Shown one piece after another: positions 25,956 through 32,622 of a stretch of DNA of 64,000 nucleotides. The notes beneath the pieces are model-generated. The model did not search any database. It had not been told where the DNA came from and was given only the letters and a program-made list of their open reading frames with translations. Source of the stretch: Brevibacterium sediminis. Its GTDB lineage: Bacteria; Actinomycetota; Actinomycetes; Actinomycetales; Brevibacteriaceae. The position numbers and the translations under genes were made by a program. The stretch is taken from contig NZ_JABKDD010000004.1 of assembly GCF_013623905.1 (NCBI RefSeq), forward strand, positions 229,452 through 293,451, read 5' to 3'. How positions within the stretch are numbered: the stretch's first letter is position 1; the number at the start of each line of letters is the position of its first letter.

Positions 25956-26678
25956 GTGGCCAAGTCCAAAGGACGCCCCCAGCGCACTTCTCGCACTTCG
26001 TCGGCGGCCAAGGCGAAGCAGGCCGAATCCGCAGAAACGGTCGAAGCGACCGAGATCGAGGAACTCGAGACCGAATCGCTCGACACCGATGTCGCCGAAG
26101 CTGCCGACACCGAGTCGGATGCGACGGAGTCTGCTGCGGATGACCTGAAGGACGATTCCTCGGATGAGGACGCAGAGGACTCCGAGAAGGCTTCCGCGAA
26201 GGACTCAGCGACCGCGGCCGCCGGGAAGAAGGACAAGGCGTCGACGGACGAGAAGTCGGCCACGAAGTCCGACTCGGCCAAGGATGCGAAGTCGGCCAAG
26301 GATGCGAAGTCGTCGAAGACCTCGGACTCCAAGACCTCAGGATCGAAGGCCTCTGATTCCAAATCATCGGCCTCCAAGACAACCGGCTCGAAAGGTGCGG
26401 CCGCCAAGCGCACGGCCCGGTCGGGCAATCCCGCCAAGCGCCCCCAGGGTCGCAAGACGGCGAGCTACACCTCGACCTCGGGCCAGCAGACCATCAAACC
26501 GAACCCGAGCTGGTTCCTGCCGGTCCTCATCGGCCTCCTGCTCATCGGTCTGATCTGGCTCGTCACCTTCTACATCACCCAGGGCGCTCTCCCCGTCGAA
26601 GCGTGGGGCAACTGGAACATCCTCATCGGCTTCGCCTTCTTCGTGGCGGGTCTGATCATGTCCACACGCTGGCGGTAG
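25956..26678 (+). CDS. crgA: Cell division protein CrgA with long disordered N-terminus
   Basis: CrgA is a two-helix membrane protein of the actinobacterial divisome that helps recruit PBPs. The C-terminal 80 residues match the family: NPSWFLPVLIGLLLIGLIWLVTFY, then a second helix in NWNILIGFAFFVAGLIMSTRWR. The GTG at 25956 has AAAGGAG 5 nt upstream. The gene encodes 240 aa, whereas CrgA is normally 80-95 aa. The extra roughly 150 N-terminal residues are first acidic (Glu/Asp/Ala) and then Lys/Ser/Asp-rich, with repeated SAKDAKS and SDSK units. This extension is predicted to be disordered and cytoplasmic. Confidence 0.88.
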   Translation: MAKSKGRPQRTSRTSSAAKAKQAESAETVEATEIEELETESLDTDVAEAADTESDATESAADDLKDDSSDEDAEDSEKASAKDSATAAAGKKDKASTDEKSATKSDSAKDAKSAKDAKSSKTSDSKTSGSKASDSKSSASKTTGSKGAAAKRTARSGNPAKRPQGRKTASYTSTSGQQTIKPNPSWFLPVLIGLLLIGLIWLVTFYITQGALPVEAWGNWNILIGFAFFVAGLIMSTRWR

Positions 26679-26702
26679 CCGACCCCGGCCGCAATCGCTG
26701 AC

Positions 26703-26764
26703 GATTGTCTGGTCGATCCGCGGTGATTCTGAGCTCGGAATCACCGCGGATCGACCAGACAATC
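26703..26764. terminator. Perfect 27-bp-stem hairpin between convergent crgA and rhomboid genes
   Basis: The arms at 26703-26729 and 26738-26764 are exact complements over 27 bp, with an 8-nt loop containing GAGCTC. It starts 24 bp after crgA. A terminator role is likely, but the stem is far longer than required and no U-tract follows. Confidence 0.7.
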
Positions 26765-26829
26765 TGCATTCACCGGTCCACGCTCGCACCAGCAGCGGCG
26801 CCCCGCTCGCACCGGCAACGGCGCCCCGG

Positions 26830-26974
26830 CATCGACAATCCACAAGCGCCGAGTTATACCCAAGCCGGGTGCGTCGCTTGTGGAAAACTTAATTTAAGCC
26901 TCTGACCAGGCTAAACACACAGGTGTAAGTTATCCACGTTGTGGATAGAGCTTGTGGACAAAGAATTTTCCACT
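26830..26974. other. Cluster of DnaA-box-like sites with AT-rich segment
   Basis: Four matches of 8/9 to TTATCCACA (either strand) lie at 26879-26887, 26930-26938, 26940-26948 and 26953-26961. Two of 7/9 lie at 26836-26844 and 26966-26974. An AT-rich run (AAAACTTAATTTAAG, 26884-26898) lies among them. The sites at 26930 and 26940 face each other. The rest of the 431-bp gap between crgA and the rhomboid gene has no supported gene. This could be an accessory DnaA-binding site or, less likely, part of a replication origin. Confidence 0.55.
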
Positions 26975-27109
26975 GCAGAGTGCACACAAAACGGCTTTTG
27001 TCTGGTAAAAGCCTGATAGCGCCTGTGCGACTTCGCCCAGCAGACGAAAACGTCGCACTCTGCGACTGAGTCCAGGGCCTCAGCCGAGTTCGGAATTCGA
27101 GCTCCTAGC

Positions 27110-27814
27110 TCAGGGCAGGGCTGAGAGGCCGGCCAGCTTCCACGCTCCGCCGGCCGCCAGGAGCACCACCAGACCGACCGCGGTCGACGTGAACACGAGC
27201 GTCCGTGAGCGCTGTGGCCCGAGCAGCCCCGCACACCCGAGCACGAACCCGGTGAGCAGACCGCCGAGGTGGGACTCCCAGGACACGCCCGCGACGAGGA
27301 ATCCATAGCCGAAGTTGAGCGCCACGAACACGAGCACCCCGGCGATGTTCCGGTCGAGCCGACGGGTCGGGGCCAAGAGGACACCGACGATCGCGAACAC
27401 CGCACCCGAAGCACCGATATGATGCGTCACCCAATCGACGCCGAGGGGATCGGCCAGCAGGAGCACCATGGCCGAACCACCCGCAGTGCCGATGATGTAG
27501 ACGGCCAGGAACTTCCAATGCCCCAGCGCCCGCTCGACGAAGGATCCGAAGAAGAACAGTCCGATCATGTTCGCCAGCAGATGGAACGGTGAGGGCTCCT
27601 CGTGGACGAGGGCGACCGTGAGCACCCGCCACGGCTGTTCGATCGTGAGTGCGGGAACGAAGCTCAGTCGGCGCAGCAGGTCGAGGCCGGGAATGAGCTC
27701 CGCGAGGAACGCCACGATGGTGACGATGAGGAGTATGCGGGTGATCAGCGGCGGGGATGCAGAGAGGGCCCGGCCGGTTTCCCGTGCCGAGCCCTCCTCA
27801 GGTGTGTCCATCAC
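27110..27814 (-). CDS. Rhomboid-family intramembrane serine protease
   Basis: This 234-aa protein of about six membrane helices cleaves within or next to membrane helices of substrates. The catalytic dyad is visible as Ser136 in HIGASGAVF and His182 in WESHLGG. HLLANMIGLFFFG near residue 78 is the conserved loop/helix 2 region. It starts at GTG 27814 or ATG 27811. A membrane rhomboid beside ppiA and crgA matches mycobacterial synteny. The cyclophilin gene lies 35 bp upstream on the same strand. Confidence 0.9.
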   Translation of the reverse strand: MMDTPEEGSARETGRALSASPPLITRILLIVTIVAFLAELIPGLDLLRRLSFVPALTIEQPWRVLTVALVHEEPSPFHLLANMIGLFFFGSFVERALGHWKFLAVYIIGTAGGSAMVLLLADPLGVDWVTHHIGASGAVFAIVGVLLAPTRRLDRNIAGVLVFVALNFGYGFLVAGVSWESHLGGLLTGFVLGCAGLLGPQRSRTLVFTSTAVGLVVLLAAGGAWKLAGLSALP

Positions 27815-27849
27815 ACCATGGTACTCAGTGGTCCTCTACGGACAGTGAC

Positions 27850-28392
27850 TCACTTCGCGGTGACGTCAACCTTCTCGATGACGACCGGCTCGACCGGCTT
27901 GTCCATCGCAGCGGTGCGCACACCCTCGATCTCGTCGACGACCCGCTGCGAGGCTTCATCGGCAACCTCCCCGAAGATGGTGTGCTTGCCGTTGAGCCAA
28001 GGGGTCTCGGCGGTGGTGATGAAGAACTGCGAGCCGTTGGTGCCGCGTCCCATCTGCTTGCCGGCATTGGCCATGGCCAGCAGGTACTTGCGGTCGAACT
28101 GCAGTTCGGGGTGGATCTCGTCGTCGAAGGTGTAGCCGGGTCCGCCGGTGCCGGTGCCCAGCGGGCAGCCGCCCTGGATCATGAAGTTCGAGATGATGCG
28201 GTGGAAGCCGAGTCCGTCGAAGAACGGGCGCTTGGTCGGCTCGCCGGTCGAGGGATCGGTGAACTCACGCTCACCCTGGGCGAGTTCGACGAAGTTGGCC
28301 ACGGTCTTCGGAGCATGATTGCCGAAGAGGTTGATGGTGATGTCACCGTGGTTGGTGTGCAGGACTGCGGTATGTGTCGAAGCTGTAGTCAT
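27850..28392 (-). CDS. ppiA: Peptidyl-prolyl cis-trans isomerase (cyclophilin)
   Basis: This 180-aa cyclophilin has no signal peptide, so it is cytoplasmic. Active-site segments are FFDGLGFHRIISNFMIQGGCP, NGSQFFITTAETPWLNGKHTIFG and the start TAVLHTNHGDITINLF. In mycobacteria ppiA follows the gyrA-tRNA-Ile-tRNA-Ala group, but here those tRNAs are about 35 kb away. It is probably co-transcribed with the rhomboid gene. Confidence 0.95.
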   Translation of the reverse strand: MTTASTHTAVLHTNHGDITINLFGNHAPKTVANFVELAQGEREFTDPSTGEPTKRPFFDGLGFHRIISNFMIQGGCPLGTGTGGPGYTFDDEIHPELQFDRKYLLAMANAGKQMGRGTNGSQFFITTAETPWLNGKHTIFGEVADEASQRVVDEIEGVRTAAMDKPVEPVVIEKVDVTAK

Positions 28393-28514
28393 GCCTTCAT
28401 TCTTCCACGCCGAGGCGGCGAATGCAGTTTCGCACCAGGTCCATTGCCCAACCTGTCAGGCGATCCGCAGACAATTCGATGACATCCGCTGTCCACAGGG
28501 TTGCCCCTAGGCCG

Positions 28515-28520
28515 TAGACT
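28515..28520 (+). promoter_or_regulatory. -10 box (TAGACT) upstream of 28568 gene
   Basis: TAGACT lies 47 bp before the start codon, in the same form as the crgA -10 box. No good -35 hexamer could be identified, so only the -10 element is called. Confidence 0.45.
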
Positions 28521-28567
28521 GGTCAATGATCACCTGACCACCGACATCTAAGGATTGGGAACTGTTT

Positions 28568-29308
28568 ATGTCGAAGAAGCCCACTCGAGATCAGCTCACT
28601 TCGAAGCTCGATTCCGCGAAGCAGACGTCGCTCCGAGTCCTGGCAGATGCCAGCGAGAACGCGGCCCCTAAGCTGCGTGAGGCCGCAGACAAGGCTCGCC
28701 CCCAGGTCGAGGCGCTGGCCGGCAAGGCCGAAGAGTTCGCTGAGAAGGCGCGTCCGCAGGTCGAAGCTCTCGCCGACAAGGCCAATGATCGGGTCCACGA
28801 CTGGGCCGACAAGCTCGAGTCCTACCGCCCCGAAGCCACCGAACGCGCCGGCAAGTTCGCATCGAACGCCGCGACTTCGCTGTCCGCTGCCGAGACCCCG
28901 AAGCTCATCGATGACCTGGCTGTCCGCCTCACCGGTGACAAGAAGGCCATGAAGAAGGCACGCAAGGCTCTCGCCAACGCCGGCAAGCGCATCGAGAAGG
29001 ACACCGCCCGCAAGTCCGGTGGCGGAAAGGCCGCACTTGTGTGGACCCTCGTCATCGGTTCGGCCGCCGGAATCGGCTACTACGTGTGGAAGAAGGCCCA
29101 GCCGGTCGAGGATCCCTGGTCGACCCCGCTGCCGAACAACCGTCCCGCCGATGCCCGTCCGGTCGGTTCGACCCCGGCTTCGCGCCAGGCCGCGGCCACC
29201 GAGGTCTCGCAGACCGCTGTGCCCTCGACCAAGGCTGAGGCCGCGGACGAGGTCCCCGCACCGAAGCCGGCCGTCAAGCCTGCCGAAGGCTCCGACGCCA
29301 AGCACTGA
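28568..29308 (+). CDS. Conserved single-pass membrane protein, helical N-terminus
   Basis: This 246-aa protein has an N-terminal region (residues 1-150) rich in Ala, Lys and Glu. It contains two copies of a unit ending KARPQVEALAxKA, predicted as amphipathic helix or coiled coil. One membrane segment (ALVWTLVIGSAAGIGYYVW, about 158-176) and a Pro/Ala-rich C-terminal tail follow. Similar proteins are encoded beside ppiA in other Micrococcales. I do not know a function; a scaffold role at the membrane is only a guess. A strong hairpin terminator follows. Confidence 0.8.
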   Translation: MSKKPTRDQLTSKLDSAKQTSLRVLADASENAAPKLREAADKARPQVEALAGKAEEFAEKARPQVEALADKANDRVHDWADKLESYRPEATERAGKFASNAATSLSAAETPKLIDDLAVRLTGDKKAMKKARKALANAGKRIEKDTARKSGGGKAALVWTLVIGSAAGIGYYVWKKAQPVEDPWSTPLPNNRPADARPVGSTPASRQAAATEVSQTAVPSTKAEAADEVPAPKPAVKPAEGSDAKH

Positions 29309-29373
29309 GTCACTGACGACTGATCAGTGACGCTGTTCAGTCACCAGGCGAATCCACGGATTCGCATGACCGT

Positions 29374-29412
29374 CACCGAGGCGGCCCACCGTTACGGTGG
29401 GCCGCCTCGGTG
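29374..29412 (+). terminator. Terminator after 28568-29308
   Basis: CACCGAGGCGGCCCACCGT and its complement form a near-continuous stem of about 17 bp with a very short loop, followed by TTTCTG. It lies 65 bp downstream of the membrane-protein gene. Confidence 0.8.
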
Positions 29413-29438
29413 TTTCTGTGCGCGCCGACTCCTTATTG

Positions 29439-29494
29439 CTACCTGACGGCGGCCCAGCAACCTGGCGCGAGGTTGCTGGGCCGCCGTCAGGTAG
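29439..29494. terminator. Perfect 25-bp-stem hairpin, second in tandem
   Basis: The arms at 29439-29463 and 29470-29494 are exact complements over 25 bp with a 6-nt loop (GGCGCG). On the minus strand it lies just after the MFS stop at 29513, so it probably terminates that gene. Together with 29374-29412, the two face each other between convergent genes. Confidence 0.7.
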
Positions 29495-29512
29495 TAATTA
29501 GGGAGGGCAAGC

Positions 29513-30799
29513 CTATTCGGGGTCGAGGACCTCGCGCCCACCGCGGGGGAAGCCTCCGGCACGGCGGGCGGCCACGAGACCGGTGATCGTGAATGCGAGG
29601 GTTGCGGTGAGGATGAGCAGCAGCGGTGCCGTCCACCCGCCGGTCGCGGTGTTGAGCCAACCGGCGAACGGCGGAGCCAAGGTCGCTGCGAGGTAGCCGC
29701 CGAACTGCACGCGCGCCGATGCTGACGCGGTCTGGGCGTCGCTGCCGGCGGTGCGGGCGATGATCGAGAAGATCGCGGTGAACCCGCCGCCCTGGGCGAT
29801 GCCGCCGGTGGTCGCCCACAGCCAGTACGAACCGGGTGCTGCCAGCAGACCCACGGGCAGCGACAGCCAGAGGACTGCGACGATCGCCACGGGCACCCAC
29901 GGCTTCGTCTTCACGGCCAACAGCGGCACTCCGAAGGCGCCGAGGATCGCCGCGATCTGGAACAGGGACGCCGTGCCTCCGGCGGCGGTCGGGGCGAGCC
30001 CGATCGTGTCGCCGAGGTAGCTCGGCAGCCAGGTCGTCGTCACGTAGTAGGCAGTCGACTGCCCGGAGAACGTGATGATGAGCAGGGCGATGATCACTCG
30101 GAAGGAGGCGGGAGCCTCGGCCCACGACTGCTTCGCAGCGGGGGCGGCCGCCTCGGCGAGGGAAGGGTCAGTGGAATCGACGGCCTCCGCGGCAGCGCGG
30201 GCGGCCTCCCCCTCGCGGCGCACGCGCACGCGGATGAGCACCATCCAGAAACCGAGCCCGGCCAGGGCGAGAACGCCCCAGGCGGCCAGGGCCCACCGCC
30301 AACCGAACGCCGCGGCCAGTGGGCCCGTGCCGATGAGGGTGGCCATCGACCCGACGTTCATCATCGCCGAGTACAGGCCGGTGACCATCGACACCTGTTC
30401 CCACGGGACCTCGCGACGGATGATGACGGGCACGACGATATTGCCCAGGGTGATCGCGAGCCCGATGATGCCGGTGCCCACGAGCACGAGCCAGGGAGGG
30501 CCGACCGACCGCAGAACTGTGCCCAGCAGGACACCGGACAGACAGGCGAGAACCGTGGCTTCGGCCCCGAGGCGGGTGATGAACTTCCCCGCCAGCGGCG
30601 TGGCCAGCGCAAACAGCAGAACCGGCAGTCCGGTGAGCAGACCGAGTCCGGCCGCGCTGAATCTCGTGCCCTCCTGGATGTCGGGCAGGATCGCCGTCGG
30701 CGCGATGATCGGGGTGCGCAGGTTGAGGGCGAGGATGACGATGCCCAGAACGATCCAGGGCAGCATCCTCTTCGCGGAGGGCAGGTGAGGTGAACTCAC
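29513..30799 (-). CDS. MFS transporter, CynX/NimT family
   Basis: This 428-aa, 12-helix permease has the opening LPWIVLGIVILALNLRTPIIAPTAILPDI, typical of the CynX/NimT (cyanate/2-nitroimidazole) group. The GTG at 30799 overlaps the argS stop (GTGA), which implies translation coupled to argS; an open frame further upstream lies inside argS and is not used. A central basic/Ala-rich loop (about residues 190-230) separates the two six-helix halves. The substrate is unknown. Confidence 0.85.
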   Translation of the reverse strand: MSSPHLPSAKRMLPWIVLGIVILALNLRTPIIAPTAILPDIQEGTRFSAAGLGLLTGLPVLLFALATPLAGKFITRLGAEATVLACLSGVLLGTVLRSVGPPWLVLVGTGIIGLAITLGNIVVPVIIRREVPWEQVSMVTGLYSAMMNVGSMATLIGTGPLAAAFGWRWALAAWGVLALAGLGFWMVLIRVRVRREGEAARAAAEAVDSTDPSLAEAAAPAAKQSWAEAPASFRVIIALLIITFSGQSTAYYVTTTWLPSYLGDTIGLAPTAAGGTASLFQIAAILGAFGVPLLAVKTKPWVPVAIVAVLWLSLPVGLLAAPGSYWLWATTGGIAQGGGFTAIFSIIARTAGSDAQTASASARVQFGGYLAATLAPPFAGWLNTATGGWTAPLLLILTATLAFTITGLVAARRAGGFPRGGREVLDPE

Positions 30800-32535
30800 A
30801 TCCGCTCGGGAACGCGGATGCCGAGCACCCCGAGACCGGCCTGGAGGACCTCGAGCACGATCGCCGAGAGCCGCAGACGGGAGTCGCGCAGCTCTTCGGT
30901 CTCGGCGATGAGCACCGGGCACTGCTCGTAGAACGAGGTGAAGGCCTGGGCGAGATCGAACAGGTAGGTGCACAGGCGGTGGGGCGTCGACCCGGCGGCC
31001 ACCTCGGTGACCACATCGGCGAAGCCGAGGATCGACAGGGCCAGCTCACGCTCGGCCGTCTCTCCGAGACTGATCGCAGCGTTCGCGACCTGGGAGGCAT
31101 TGACGCCTTCGGCCTCGGCCCTGCGTCCGATCGAACGGATGCGGGCACCGGCGTACTGAAGGTACGGGGCGGTGTTGCCGATGGGGGCGAGCATTCGGTC
31201 GAGGTCGAAGGTGTACGAGGTGTCGTGGGCGACGGAGAGGTCGGCGTACTTGACCGCACCGATGCCGACGATGCGCGCAACCTCATCGGCCTCCTCGGGG
31301 CCGAAGTCCACGTGTGATTCTGCCAGAGTCGTCTTCGCCCGGGTCACGGCCTCTTCGAGGAGTTCGGCCAGGCGCAGCGGGGCACCGGAACGGGTGCGCA
31401 GGATCTTGCCGTCGGATCCGAGCACATTGCCGATCTTCACGTGTTCGGGGCTGAAGGTCTCCGGCAGCCAGCCGGCCGCGCGGGCGACGGTGAAGACCAT
31501 TTCGAAGTGCATGGCCTGCGGGGTGCCGACGACGTAGAGCGCCCGGTTCACACCGAGGTTGATCGCCCGGTTGCGGACGGCCGCGAGGTCGGTCGTGGCG
31601 TAGCCGTAGCCGCCGTCGGACTTGCGGATGATGAGCGGCAGGGGTTCGCCCTCACGACCGGTGAAGCCTTCAGGGAACACGCACAGCGCTCCATCGGAGA
31701 TCGTGGCCAGGCCCTTCGCCTCGAGCTCGTCGCAGACCTCGGCGAGCATGTCGTTGTAGGTGGACTCTCCGGCGAGGTCGGCGTCGGTGAGGGTGACGTC
31801 GAGGAGGGAGTAGATGCGGTTGAAGTACTCGCGGGAGTAGCCGACGAGCGTCGTCCACAGGCCCAGGGTCTCTTCGTCGCCGCCCTGGAGTTTGACGACG
31901 CGGGACCGGGAGCGTGTGGCGAAGGCTTCATCGGAGTCGAACTTCGCCCGGGCCGCCTGGTAGAAGGCGTTCGGGTTCTCGGACACTTCGGAGGCCTCGT
32001 CGGAGTCGACTCCCACATCGAGGAGGTGCTCGATGAGCATGCCGAAGGGGGTACCCCAGTCGCCGATGTGGTTCTGGCGGATGACCGTGTTGCCGAGGAA
32101 CTCGTGGGTGCGGGCCAGGGCGTCGCCGACGACGGTGGTCCGCAGGTGCCCGACGTGCATCTCCTTGGCCACATTCGGGGCCGAGTAGTCGATGGCCACG
32201 GTCTGCGGGGCATCGTTTTCCGGTGCCGCTGCGGCGCCCCCCGCTTCGAGGGTGGAGGCGAGGAACTCCGGGGTGAAGGTGAGGTTGATGAACCCGGGTC
32301 CGGAGATCTCCGGTGCCTCGCACACGCCCTCGAGGTCGAGGTTCTCGACGATCTGTGCGGCGATATCGCGCGGCTTCGACTTCAGCTCCTTGGCCAGCGG
32401 CAGGGCCACATTGGCCTGGAAGTCTGCGAACTGGCTGCTGCGGATGACGGGGTCACGTCCGGCGAAGTCCTCACCGAAGGCCTGGGTGAGGGCGGCGGCG
32501 AAACGGTCCGTGAGCACAGAAGTCAGAGATGGCAT
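30796..32535 (-). CDS. argS: Arginyl-tRNA synthetase
   Basis: This class I synthetase has 579 aa. The HIGH-like motif is in PNVAKEMHVGHLRTTVVGDAL (about residue 135). The KMSKS loop is degenerate, around GSDGKILRTRSG, as is common in ArgRS. The N-terminal Add-1 domain (RSSQFADFQANVALPLAKELKSKPR) and the C-terminal anticodon-binding DALR domain, ending LGIRVPERM, are both present. It is an essential housekeeping gene and lies divergent from the tricorn protease gene. The downstream MFS gene overlaps by 4 bp. Confidence 0.96.
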   Translation of the reverse strand: MPSLTSVLTDRFAAALTQAFGEDFAGRDPVIRSSQFADFQANVALPLAKELKSKPRDIAAQIVENLDLEGVCEAPEISGPGFINLTFTPEFLASTLEAGGAAAAPENDAPQTVAIDYSAPNVAKEMHVGHLRTTVVGDALARTHEFLGNTVIRQNHIGDWGTPFGMLIEHLLDVGVDSDEASEVSENPNAFYQAARAKFDSDEAFATRSRSRVVKLQGGDEETLGLWTTLVGYSREYFNRIYSLLDVTLTDADLAGESTYNDMLAEVCDELEAKGLATISDGALCVFPEGFTGREGEPLPLIIRKSDGGYGYATTDLAAVRNRAINLGVNRALYVVGTPQAMHFEMVFTVARAAGWLPETFSPEHVKIGNVLGSDGKILRTRSGAPLRLAELLEEAVTRAKTTLAESHVDFGPEEADEVARIVGIGAVKYADLSVAHDTSYTFDLDRMLAPIGNTAPYLQYAGARIRSIGRRAEAEGVNASQVANAAISLGETAERELALSILGFADVVTEVAAGSTPHRLCTYLFDLAQAFTSFYEQCPVLIAETEELRDSRLRLSAIVLEVLQAGLGVLGIRVPERM

Positions 32536-32609
32536 GTGCCCATTCTATTGCCGGGTGCAAGTTGCCTGGGCATCGGTTCCGGCCCGCGGTCGCCGCACTG
32601 TCGAGCTTG

Positions 32610-32615
32610 TAATGT
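32610..32615 (+). promoter_or_regulatory. -10 box of tricorn gene, probable leaderless start
   Basis: TAATGT ends 7 nt before the GTG at 32623. This is the spacing expected if transcription begins at the start codon itself. No Shine-Dalgarno sequence precedes the GTG, which agrees with a leaderless mRNA. Confidence 0.45.
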
Positions 32616-32622
32616 GGGTCAC

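Noticed and set aside
26830..26974. Chromosomal origin of replication
   Set aside because: dnaA, dnaN and gyrB are not adjacent, and synteny places oriC beyond the right edge. The DnaA boxes are kept as an accessory cluster only.
31441..32622. Upstream extension of the tricorn reading frame
   Set aside because: The extension runs antisense through argS. Homology of the tricorn N-terminus begins at the GTG at 32623.
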